Assembly (NCBI GenBank): GCA_025351555.1 | Contig: JANXVS010000399.1 | Span: 1-5,534 of the forward strand | DNA: 5,534 nt | DNA from: Pseudomonadota bacterium | GTDB taxonomy: Bacteria > Pseudomonadota > Gammaproteobacteria > Xanthomonadales > Rhodanobacteraceae | Direction of reading: 5' to 3' | Shown: piece after piece, positions 1 through 5,315 of the stretch | Layout: every line of letters begins with the position of its first letter | Position numbering within the stretch: the stretch's first letter is position 1 | Notes under the pieces: generated by a model | Told to the model about the DNA's origin: nothing | Database searches by the model: none | Seen by the model: the letters and a program-made list of their open reading frames with translations, nothing else | Made by a program: the position numbers and the translations under genes

Positions 1-382
1 CTGGCGCGCGCCGGCGGCGCGTTGCAACGGCTTCCGTGTTCACTAGCGCTTCGGGGCGATCAAATTGCGCCAGCGCGTCTTCGACCGCCAGCATGAAGCG
101 TGGGGTGACATCAGCGCGGCCGCGCTTGATCTCGCGCAGGGTCTCGAAACAGCGATGCTGCTGCTCGTTGCTGCGCCCCTGTTCGGCCAGTTTGAACAAC
201 TGCGCTTCGGCGTCGTCGAGCGTCGCCACCAGCACGCGCTCCAGGCCACTGGAGCACAGGCTGAGAATGCCTTCGAGCAGATGGCGCACGCGTGGCGCCA
301 GATCGGTGCGGCTGGCCAGCGTGGTCAATGGCGCTTCGCGCGCATCGGTTTTGGGTCCCGCTCCGCCTATGGCCTGACTCAT
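1..382 (-). CDS. DUF1631 family protein, N-terminal 127 residues (3' end outside the window)
   Basis: The frame opens with ATG at 382-380 (MSQAIGGAGP) and stays open to the left edge, giving 127 codons without a stop. Residues 28-115 resemble the start of the DUF1631 proteins of Xanthomonadales and some betaproteobacteria. They include a leucine-rich helical stretch (LAPRVRHLLEGILSLC, about 28-43) and the recognisable segment RSNEQQHRCFETLREIKRGR (70-89), followed by ADVTPRFMLAVEDAL. Full-length members are usually several hundred residues, so most of the gene lies outside. The function of the family is not established; some database entries call it thymidine phosphorylase, which nothing here supports. 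A G-rich stretch (GGGGGGATC) lies about 5-13 nt before the ATG and may be the ribosome binding site. The gene follows btuB by 107 nt and probably has its own promoter. The family call comes from remembered similarity, not from a search. Confidence 0.8.
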   Translation of the reverse strand, partial: MSQAIGGAGPKTDAREAPLTTLASRTDLAPRVRHLLEGILSLCSSGLERVLVATLDDAEAQLFKLAEQGRSNEQQHRCFETLREIKRGRADVTPRFMLAVEDALAQFDRPEALVNTEAVATRRRRAP

Positions 383-416
383 GTTGATCCCCCGGAGCAC
401 CCGACGTTCCAAGCAG

Positions 417-445
417 ATTCTATGCCTGTGGCGAGCGCGCAGCCA
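417..445 (-). promoter_or_regulatory. Candidate sigma70 promoter for the DUF1631 gene
   Basis: On the minus strand TAGAAT (422-417) matches the -10 consensus at five of six positions. TGGCTG (445-440) is a poor -35 element, 17 nt upstream. Transcription would start near 410, leaving a leader of about 28 nt before the ATG at 382. The -10 element is convincing by eye but the -35 is weak, so this is tentative. Read-through from btuB is the alternative, since I see no terminator in 383-489. Confidence 0.3.
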
Positions 446-489
446 GCGTTGCCACGGAGCTGGGCCGCGATGGTGGGGAAATTCCGGCG

Positions 490-2349
490 TTAGCGCGGCT
501 GCCAGGCGATCTCGATGTAGCCGGAACGGCCCGGTGTGTTATAGCCGTGCGCCAGCTCGTAGTCGCGATCGAAAACGTTTTCCAGGCGCAAACCGACGCG
601 CCAGGTCGAGGTCAGCGCATAGCTCGCGCGCAGATTGACCAGGACGTATCCGGGCAAGGTGCGGCTGCCGACATCCTCGCGCTTGCCGCTGTCGACCAGT
701 TCGACACCCGCTCGGATGCGGTCGCTGAATGCCCGTTCGAGCACGCTATTGAGTTTCTGTTTCGGCCGCCGCAGCAATTGCCCGCCACTATCCTGATTGC
801 GCGGGTTCTGCAGCGTCAGATTGTTGTCGAGCGACCACGCGCCGGCGTGCCAGGTGTGGGTCAGTTCGATGCCGTCGATCGCAGCGCGGTCGACATTGAT
901 TGCCTGGAACAGGTCGCCTCCGGAAAAATCGATCAGATCGTGCACCCGGGTGGAGAACGCACGCAGGCCAACGCGATTGCCGGCATCGACGCGCCAATCC
1001 AGGCCAAGTTCCGCCGTGCGCGAACGTTCCGGATCGAGTTGCGGATTGCCGGCGTAGTAGCCGCCATAACCGGGCGAGAACAGCTCGTTCAAGTTCGGCG
1101 CACGGAACGCGGTGCCGTAGCTGACGCTCAGGCGCAGATCGTCGGCGAGCTTCCAGCCCAGCGCTGCCGAGCCTGAAAATGCGCCGCCGAATTCGCTGTA
1201 ATGGTCGTAACGCCCGGAGACTTCGCTGTCCAATGCGCCGTCGTGCGCACGCCAGCCGGCGAACACGCCAGCGTTGTCGCGTACCACATCGTAGGGTGCG
1301 CCGAAGCCGGAATCATCGATGCTGACGCCATGATCGTGAACGTAGTCCAGACCCGCGACCAGATGTTGCATTGTGGATAATGCGACATCACTCATCCAGG
1401 CCAGCTGTTCGCGCGTCGAGCGGTAGGCGCTCTGGAACGCCGGCGTGTCGATGTCCTCGCGTGAGGTGCCGACGGAAACGCGCTGGTGCCAGTCCGGCAA
1501 AATGTCGCCTTCCAGATTGACGCCTGCGGCTTGATCCAGCGTGCGCGAATGGCCCTGATCGAAATCCAAGCCGCCCTCATTGCGGAACAGGCTCGCCGAC
1601 AGCGTTTGCGTGCCTAGCTTGTAGGCGCCTTGCGCGGCGATGTTGTGATTCTGCAAGCCGTCGTCGTCGGGATTGTAGATGCAGTACGGATCATTCGGAC
1701 CGTTGCAGATACCCGGGTTCGTCGTCGAAAACCCGCGCACATGCCGAGTGCCGACCTGCACGCTGAAGCCACCTGCATCCGACCACGAGCCCATGCCGGC
1801 GCTGGCGTCGGCGCTGCGGTAGCTGCCGTAGTTCGCGGCGATCAATGCAGAATCAAGCTTCCGCGTGAAGATCTGGATCACGCCGCCGATCGCATCCGAG
1901 CCCCAGTAACTGGCGCGCGGGCCGCGCACGATCTCGATGCGCTCGATGGCATCCAGCGGCAGGTTCTCGAATGCGAATGCGCCGGTGTTGGCCGACGCCA
2001 CGCGCACGCCGTCGATCAGTACCAGCACATGATTGGAATTGCTGCCGCGCAGGAACACGCTGGTCTGTTCGCCGGCGCCGCCAGTACGGACCACATCGAC
2101 GCCCACCTGCAGGCGCAGCAGATCGATCAGATCCGGCGCGCCGCTGACGTCGATATCCGCGCGCGTGATCACGCTGACGTCGGCCAGGCTGGCATCGGCG
2201 GTTTCGGCCACGCGCGAGGCGGTGACTTCCACGGTCGGCTGCAATGCTGCTTCCTGCGCGCGCGCGGAGGCGGCGAGCGCGAGGCCCATGCATATGGAAA
2301 GCCGACAAATGGAAACTGTGGAAATAGCTAAAAAGTACTTTTGCGACAT
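490..2349 (-). CDS. btuB: TonB-dependent vitamin B12 outer-membrane receptor BtuB
   Basis: This encodes a 619-residue outer-membrane beta-barrel that imports cobalamin using energy from TonB-ExbB-ExbD. The first 31 residues look like a signal peptide (hydrophobic ICMGLALAAS, then ARA|Q). A TonB box follows at about 39-44 (TVEVTA). The plug domain (about 45-165) carries family signatures: ITRADID, VFLRGSNSNHVLVLIDGVRV (98-117) and ERIEIVRGPRASYWGSDAIGGV (136-157), all close to E. coli BtuB. A loop at 214-231 has two cysteines and a DDDG cluster, in the region where BtuB binds calcium. The C terminus has the BtuB-like ENVFDRDYELAHGYNTPGR, but the last residue is Arg, not the usual aromatic. I place the start at ATG 2349, with GGAG 6 nt upstream. 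The frame stays open to 2694, but that extension reads through the riboswitch and is not protein-like. Regulation by the leader riboswitch agrees with the substrate. Confidence 0.93.
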   Translation of the reverse strand: MSQKYFLAISTVSICRLSICMGLALAASARAQEAALQPTVEVTASRVAETADASLADVSVITRADIDVSGAPDLIDLLRLQVGVDVVRTGGAGEQTSVFLRGSNSNHVLVLIDGVRVASANTGAFAFENLPLDAIERIEIVRGPRASYWGSDAIGGVIQIFTRKLDSALIAANYGSYRSADASAGMGSWSDAGGFSVQVGTRHVRGFSTTNPGICNGPNDPYCIYNPDDDGLQNHNIAAQGAYKLGTQTLSASLFRNEGGLDFDQGHSRTLDQAAGVNLEGDILPDWHQRVSVGTSREDIDTPAFQSAYRSTREQLAWMSDVALSTMQHLVAGLDYVHDHGVSIDDSGFGAPYDVVRDNAGVFAGWRAHDGALDSEVSGRYDHYSEFGGAFSGSAALGWKLADDLRLSVSYGTAFRAPNLNELFSPGYGGYYAGNPQLDPERSRTAELGLDWRVDAGNRVGLRAFSTRVHDLIDFSGGDLFQAINVDRAAIDGIELTHTWHAGAWSLDNNLTLQNPRNQDSGGQLLRRPKQKLNSVLERAFSDRIRAGVELVDSGKREDVGSRTLPGYVLVNLRASYALTSTWRVGLRLENVFDRDYELAHGYNTPGRSGYIEIAWQPR

Positions 2350-2355
2350 CGTAAA

Positions 2356-2359
2356 CTCC
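2356..2359 (-). promoter_or_regulatory. btuB Shine-Dalgarno site (GGAG) that decides the start codon
   Basis: GGAG lies 6 nt upstream of the ATG at 2349-2347, at normal spacing. It sits in the 7-nt loop of a possible small hairpin (CGTA at 2364-2361 with TACG at 2353-2350). It is also within reach of a complementary segment just after the riboswitch (2485-2496). It is the probable point of control for translation and marks 2349 as the true btuB start. Confidence 0.7.
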
Positions 2360-2497
2360 GTACGCTCACCCGCGATTGATGGCAAGACGTGCGGAAGCTG
2401 GATCGGAAGCGCGGTGGCAGGCGGACTGCACGGCGGCCCGATCGTTGCCCGCCGCAACGCCTTGAGCTGTGTGGTCGCATTGCTGCGTACCACGAGC
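2360..2497 (-). promoter_or_regulatory. Expression platform of the cobalamin riboswitch
   Basis: This 138-nt leader segment lies between the aptamer and the btuB ribosome binding site. Three pairings are visible in the RNA. (a) CGTTGC (2459-2454) and GCAACG (2448-2443) form a 6-bp hairpin with a GGCGG loop and no U-tract. (b) CGTTGCGG (2459-2452) is perfectly complementary to CCGCAACG (2608-2601) in the conserved aptamer box, and excludes (a). (c) GTACGC (2490-2485) pairs with GCGTAC (2365-2360), and CTC (2496-2494) with the GAG of the Shine-Dalgarno site (2358-2356). Lack of a terminator and the masking pairing (c) suggest translational rather than transcriptional control. The pairings are seen directly; the mechanism is inferred and no folding energy was computed. 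Confidence 0.5.
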
Positions 2498-2743
2498 CAC
2501 AGGCCGGTCTCCGGGCTTGCAAGCGACGTCATCGACGTCAGTCCGGTCGCCTTCCCACGTGTGAACGCAGTGGCGTGATGACCGGATGGAACTTGCTTAC
2601 CGTTGCGGGGGCAGCGCCGGCTTTGTTGAAGAGTGCGACCAAGGATGGTCGCTTCTTGATTCTCGCGATCAGGAAGATCGCAAAAACAACGCACCGGCTT
2701 CCCGTTTCACCTGCGATGAGTATTCATCACAAGCACCTGCGAC
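2498..2743 (-). ncRNA. Cobalamin riboswitch aptamer (B12 element, RF00174 type)
   Basis: The minus strand shows the conserved blocks of the B12 element in the right order. The 5' part has AGGTG and then ACGGGAAGCCGGTGC (about 2706-2691). The core has GCTGCCCCCGCAACGG (2615-2600) followed by TAAGC. Next come CCACTG (about 2575-2570) and CACGTGGGAAGGCG (about 2562-2549). The 3' part has AGCCCGGAGACCGGCC (2517-2502). P1 can be drawn as GTCGCAGG (2743-2736) with CCTGTGGC (2503-2496), 8 bp including two G-U pairs. A hairpin GTGATGA/TCATCGC closes the first arm near 2713-2730. It binds a cobalamin (adenosyl- or other form not determinable by eye) and should turn btuB off when the vitamin is abundant. 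It lies directly upstream of btuB, as in E. coli. The end points are approximate. Confidence 0.93.
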
Positions 2744-2750
2744 GCGGCGC

Positions 2751-2779
2751 AGTGTAGGGGTGGCCCGACGGCGACGCAA
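2751..2779 (-). promoter_or_regulatory. Candidate sigma70 promoter of the riboswitch-btuB transcript
   Basis: TTGCGT (2779-2774) and TACACT (2756-2751) are separated by exactly 17 nt on the minus strand. The predicted start, about 7 nt downstream, is near 2744. That is the base just before the first nucleotide of the riboswitch P1 helix (2743), a good independent agreement. The -10 matches TATAAT at four positions and the -35 matches TTGACA at three. The -35 overlaps a short GC hairpin following the stop of the CPXCG gene. Confidence 0.5.
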
Positions 2780-2784
2780 GGGCG

Positions 2785-2973
2785 TCAGCCGCTATCGGTG
2801 GCCGTGGAAATATCCAGCAGTTCACCATCATCGTCAACGCGCAGAAAAACCTCGATCGGACGGCAGCAGACGGCGCAGTCCTCGATATAACGCTGCGATC
2901 CGGCAGAAAGATCGATCGTGGTTTCGAAGCTCTCGCCGCAGTAAGGGCAGTGGATTGTCACAGCCTCAATCAT
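2785..2973 (-). CDS. CPXCG motif-containing cysteine-rich (zinc-ribbon) small protein
   Basis: This 62-residue protein belongs to the Cys_rich_CPXG family (PF14255 from memory). It has CPYC at residues 9-12 and DCAVCC at 32-37, giving Cys9, Cys12, Cys33 and Cys36, which are spaced for one zinc ribbon, plus Cys37, which is typical of the family (DCxVCCRPI). The tail (46-62) is acidic, with DDDGE. The length is normal for the family. No biochemical function is established; a metal-binding, possibly nucleic-acid- or protein-contacting role is inference. The ATG at 2973 overlaps the last 8 bp of hemW in another frame, so translation is probably coupled. The sequence before the ATG (GGCGGG) is only a weak ribosome binding site. 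The gene ends 41 nt before the riboswitch, and I see no clear terminator behind it. Confidence 0.9.
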   Translation of the reverse strand: MIEAVTIHCPYCGESFETTIDLSAGSQRYIEDCAVCCRPIEVFLRVDDDGELLDISTATDSG

Positions 2974-4165
2974 GTGGCGGCCCGCCGTGAACGAGCGCCG
3001 GAATCGAGCGCGGCGTGGGCAGAAAGGCAGTGATCACATCGTTGAGAAAGCGCTGGCCGAGTTCAGTTGCGCGTACCTGCCCGCGATCAATCTCAATCCA
3101 GCCGCGCCGCGTTGCTTCTTCCAACCTCGATTCGATGGCGGCAAGCGCAATTCCAGTGCGTGCCGCAAAATCCACGATGGGAAACCCCGCATTGAGGCGC
3201 AGCGCGTTGAGCATGAACTCGAACGGCAACTGGTTCGGCGCGATGATGTCATCGCCGCCAATCCCGCGCAGCGTACCGGCGTGTTCGAGGTAGCCCCGTG
3301 GCGCGCGCAATTTCCAGCGCCGGCGGATCGTGCCCGTTTCCGCGTCCGTCAGTTTCGCGTGCGCGCCGGCGCCGATGCCGAGGTAGTCGCCGAAGCGCCA
3401 GTAGTTGAGGTTGTGCGCGCACTCGCTGCCGAAGCGCGCATACGCCGAGACTTCATATTGTGCCATGCCGGCTTGCGCCAGCCGCGCCTGACAGGCTTCC
3501 TGCATGTCCCAAGCGCCGTCCTCGTCCGGCAACGACGGTGGGTTCGCGGCGAATTGCGTGTTCGGTTCCAGCGTCAATTGATAATGCGACAAATGCGGCG
3601 TTTGCAACAAAAGCGCTTTTTCCACATCATCCAGTGCGCCGGCAAGCGTTTGCTGCGGTAGCGCGTACATCAGGTCGAGATTGAGATTGCCGATGCCGGT
3701 GTCTTGCGCCTGCTTGACCGCGCGATCGGCCTGCGATGAATCATGGATGCGGCCAATGCGTTTGAGCGCCGCGTCATCGAAACTCTGCACGCCGAAACTG
3801 ATGCGATTGACCCCGGCGCGGCGATAGCCAGCGAATGGCCCGTGCTCGACCGTGCCGGGATTGGTTTCCAGCGTGATCTCGATGTCTGCGGCAAACTCCA
3901 GGCGAGCACCGACGCCATCGATAATCCGCGCAATATTGTCCACGGAAAAAAGGCTTGGCGTGCCACCGCCGAAAAATATACTTTGCAGCGGGCGGCTTTG
4001 CGCCAAGGGCAAATCCTGGTCCAAGTCGCGCAGCAGGGCGACTACATAGTCTTCTTGCGGAAGCGATTGTGGCGCGTTGTGCGAATTGAAATCGCAATAG
4101 GGACATTTGCGCACGCACCACGGGATGTGGATGTAGAGCGAGAGTGGAGGCAGCGCGATCGGCAT
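2966..4165 (-). CDS. hemW: Radical SAM family haem chaperone HemW
   Basis: The 399-residue product is very close to E. coli HemW (formerly YggW). It begins with MPIALPPLSLYIHIPWC. The radical-SAM cluster motif is Cys17-x3-Cys21-x2-Cys24 (CVRKCPYC), followed by Asp-Phe. The HemN oxidase has a fourth cysteine just after this motif (CxxxCxxCxC); Phe here marks HemW and argues against coproporphyrinogen dehydrogenase activity. The SAM-binding glycine motif GGGTPS is at 66-71, and ETNPGT and NRISFGVQSFD follow near 100-130. The C-terminal third (about 310-380) fits the HemN_C winged-helix domain. HemW is a cytoplasmic iron-sulfur protein that binds haem and passes it to haem proteins such as respiratory oxidases. 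The product is slightly longer than the E. coli protein, with a Pro-rich tail. It starts 26 nt after the PIN gene with no strong ribosome binding site, so read-through from the upstream module is likely. Confidence 0.95.
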   Translation of the reverse strand: MPIALPPLSLYIHIPWCVRKCPYCDFNSHNAPQSLPQEDYVVALLRDLDQDLPLAQSRPLQSIFFGGGTPSLFSVDNIARIIDGVGARLEFAADIEITLETNPGTVEHGPFAGYRRAGVNRISFGVQSFDDAALKRIGRIHDSSQADRAVKQAQDTGIGNLNLDLMYALPQQTLAGALDDVEKALLLQTPHLSHYQLTLEPNTQFAANPPSLPDEDGAWDMQEACQARLAQAGMAQYEVSAYARFGSECAHNLNYWRFGDYLGIGAGAHAKLTDAETGTIRRRWKLRAPRGYLEHAGTLRGIGGDDIIAPNQLPFEFMLNALRLNAGFPIVDFAARTGIALAAIESRLEEATRRGWIEIDRGQVRATELGQRFLNDVITAFLPTPRSIPALVHGGPPHD

Positions 4166-4191
4166 GGGCGAATAGAACTCGGTGCGGCGGA

Positions 4192-4758
4192 TCAGAGCAA
4201 TTGCGCGTTAGGCCGCAGCGCAGCGACCGTCGTAGCCAAGCCCACTTCCAGGTAACCGTCGAACAATTCCTCGACCGTCTTGGGCGGATTCTTCAGCGAG
4301 GCGCGATGATCACGAACGGCGTGGAGCACAGCGGCAGAGTTCAGATCGAACGCATGTTCGATGAATTGATCCGGATGTTGCGCGGTTATGCCGTGTGGTG
4401 CCAGCGCTTCTTCGGGAAAATCCTTGATGTTGTAGGTGACGATAGTACCGGCTCCGCAAAAAATGGCAGATGCCAGCACGTGCCGATCATCCGGGTCGGG
4501 CAAGGTCAATCCCGCTTCCAATCCTTCATAGCCAACGACAAGGCTATCCGGAACGGCGAAGTTCATTTGCTGCCGCTTTTCGAGCAGCGCGTCGGACAAC
4601 TCGGGCCGCTTGCGCAGTACTGCGCGTATCCACTCGTCGTGAATACGATCCGTCCAGCGCGCGCGGTACAGCCCGGAAAGCGCCAGGTGCATCAGCAAAT
4701 TTCGCAAGCGCGCCGGATACAGTACACACGAATCGTATACCGCGACGAAGTTCGCCAC
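4192..4758 (-). CDS. PIN-domain protein, probable ribonuclease toxin of a TA pair
   Basis: I start this gene at GTG 4758, giving 188 residues (VANFVAVYDSCVLYPAR). The frame is open upstream to 4947, but those residues are Arg/Trp-rich and overlap the HTH gene, and related proteins begin at the YDxCVLYP strand. Probable metal-binding acids of a PIN nuclease are visible: Asp9, Glu43 (HDEW), Asp88/Asp90/Asp91 (LPDPDDRHV) and Asp113 (YNIKDF). The arrangement fits the PIN_3-type subgroup. Residues 140-188 form a helical extension with the family-typical ASLKNPPKTVEE. PIN toxins are metal-dependent RNases that stop translation; the RNA target of this subgroup is not known to me. The gene follows the HTH gene by 4 nt, has no good ribosome binding site of its own and is probably translationally coupled to it. 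hemW follows 26 nt later. Confidence 0.85.
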   Translation of the reverse strand: MANFVAVYDSCVLYPARLRNLLMHLALSGLYRARWTDRIHDEWIRAVLRKRPELSDALLEKRQQMNFAVPDSLVVGYEGLEAGLTLPDPDDRHVLASAIFCGAGTIVTYNIKDFPEEALAPHGITAQHPDQFIEHAFDLNSAAVLHAVRDHRASLKNPPKTVEELFDGYLEVGLATTVAALRPNAQLL

Positions 4759-4762
4759 GGGA

Positions 4763-5218
4763 TCAGTAGTCCAAGCCAAGCTCTTGGTCGCGCGCGGCCA
4801 TTTCCGCCAACGCGGCCTTGCTCGCCGCCAAGCGCTGCTTGCGATAGTCGAGCAAGTCGCGGAAATAAATACGGCGGTGCGTGCCGACTTTGTGGTGCGC
4901 CAGTTCGCCACGCTCGACCAGCCCGACCAGATACGGCCGCGAGACATTGAGAAAATCCGCGGCCTGCTGGGTGGTCAATTCGGCATGGATCGGCACCAGG
5001 CTCATGGCATTACCTTCGGCCATGTTGGCGAGTATGTCGACCAGCATGCGCAGTGCCGCCACCGGCACTTCGATGACGCCGTCGCCGTCGATTACCCGCA
5101 GGCGAGCGGTCGGCCCGTGGCCGATGCAGGCCGCCAGCAGGCGGCTGCTGGCGCGGGCCAGTTCCGATTCGGCGGGCGTGGGCGGAGCCAGCAATTGTTC
5201 GTTGCGCAGGGCAGACAT
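4763..5218 (-). CDS. Excisionase-type HTH DNA-binding protein, probable antitoxin
   Basis: The 151-residue product has two parts. Residues 1-78 include a predicted helix-rich segment (VAALRMLVDILANMAEGNAM, 53-72). Residues 79-128 form an excisionase/MerR-like winged HTH: ELTTQQAADFLNVSRPYLVG, then ERGELAHHKVGTHRRIYFRD, in which KVGTHRR is the usual wing. The tail (129-151) is helical and ends in QELGLDY. Proteins of this build are commonly found immediately before PIN_3-type genes, so I read it as the antitoxin and autorepressor. A phage-type excisionase is unlikely because no integrase or phage gene is near. The ATG at 5218 has GAGAG 8 nt upstream. The promoter island before it contains direct and inverted repeats suited to autoregulation. 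The role is inferred from context and family. Confidence 0.82.
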   Translation of the reverse strand: MSALRNEQLLAPPTPAESELARASSRLLAACIGHGPTARLRVIDGDGVIEVPVAALRMLVDILANMAEGNAMSLVPIHAELTTQQAADFLNVSRPYLVGLVERGELAHHKVGTHRRIYFRDLLDYRKQRLAASKAALAEMAARDQELGLDY

Positions 5219-5235
5219 GGCGGCGACTCTCTGTT

Positions 5236-5255
5236 GGTAGCGAGGGCCCGCTACC
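5236..5255. repeat. Inverted repeat (7-bp arms) before the HTH gene
   Basis: GGTAGCG (5236-5242) and CGCTACC (5249-5255) are perfectly complementary around a 6-nt centre. The element lies 17 bp upstream of the HTH gene start and just downstream of the candidate -10. It could be a DNA operator for the HTH protein or a hairpin at the 5' end of the mRNA. It has no T-tract and is not a terminator for the upstream gene. Confidence 0.55.
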
Positions 5256-5263
5256 GGAAGCCG

Positions 5264-5292
5264 AGTTTAGCCTTTAATCGAAATAAACGCAA
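5264..5292 (-). promoter_or_regulatory. Candidate sigma70 promoter of the HTH/PIN(-hemW) transcript
   Basis: On the minus strand TTGCGT (5292-5287) and TAAACT (5269-5264) are 17 nt apart. The start would fall near 5257, directly before the inverted repeat and about 40 nt before the HTH start codon. The -35 partly overlaps one of the two direct repeats, so a protein bound there would block the polymerase. An alternative -10, TATATT (5296-5291), has no well-spaced -35. Confidence 0.4.
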
Positions 5293-5307
5293 TATACGAA
5301 ATAAACG
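5279..5307. repeat. Two exact 11-bp direct repeats, 18-bp period
   Basis: CGAAATAAACG occurs at 5279-5289 and again at 5297-5307, separated by 7 bp (CAATATA). A third, degenerate start (CGAAA) begins at 5306. The repeats sit in the AT-richest part of the window, between the stop of the upstream gene and the HTH start. A likely reading is operator sites for the HTH protein. The 18-bp spacing is not an integral number of helical turns, so the two sites would not be on exactly the same DNA face. Confidence 0.6.
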
Positions 5308-5315
5308 AAACACAA

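Noticed and set aside
383..489. Terminator after btuB.
   Set aside because: Only a weak GTGGC/GCCAC pairing with a long loop and no T-tract is visible.
547..1176. Plus-strand open frame of 209 codons opposite the btuB barrel region.
   Set aside because: It is a shadow of btuB on the other strand, with no recognisable motif and no ribosome binding site that I could support.
1630..2331. A long plus-strand open frame (233 codons) opposite the btuB plug region.
   Set aside because: It is antisense to a strongly supported gene, its composition (Ala, Arg, His, Gln rich) is typical of the complement of GC-rich coding DNA, and no domain is recognisable.
2443..2459. Hairpin CGTTGC/GCAACG in the btuB leader as a riboswitch-controlled terminator.
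   Set aside because: It is followed by ATCGGG with no T-tract, so transcription termination is unlikely; kept as part of a translational platform.
2773..2786. Hairpin GACGC-CCTT-GCGTC after the CPXCG gene as an intrinsic terminator.
   Set aside because: The stem is only 5 bp and no T-tract follows; it also overlaps the proposed -35 of the btuB promoter.
2966..4165. Annotation as oxygen-independent coproporphyrinogen III oxidase (HemN).
   Set aside because: The fourth cysteine of the HemN motif (CxxxCxxCxC) is replaced by Phe, and the N terminus matches HemW.
4759..4947. An N-terminal extension of the PIN gene to an ATG at 4947.
   Set aside because: It would overlap most of the second half of the HTH gene, its residues are Arg/Trp/Ser-rich, and related PIN proteins start at the YDxCVLYP strand.
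3743..4950. Two long plus-strand frames opposite hemW and the HTH/PIN genes.
   Set aside because: Both are antisense to well-supported genes and show no family features; they are products of codon bias.
4763..5218. HTH gene as a phage or integrative-element excisionase.
   Set aside because: No integrase, attachment-site duplication or phage gene is seen, and the adjacent PIN gene makes an antitoxin more likely.
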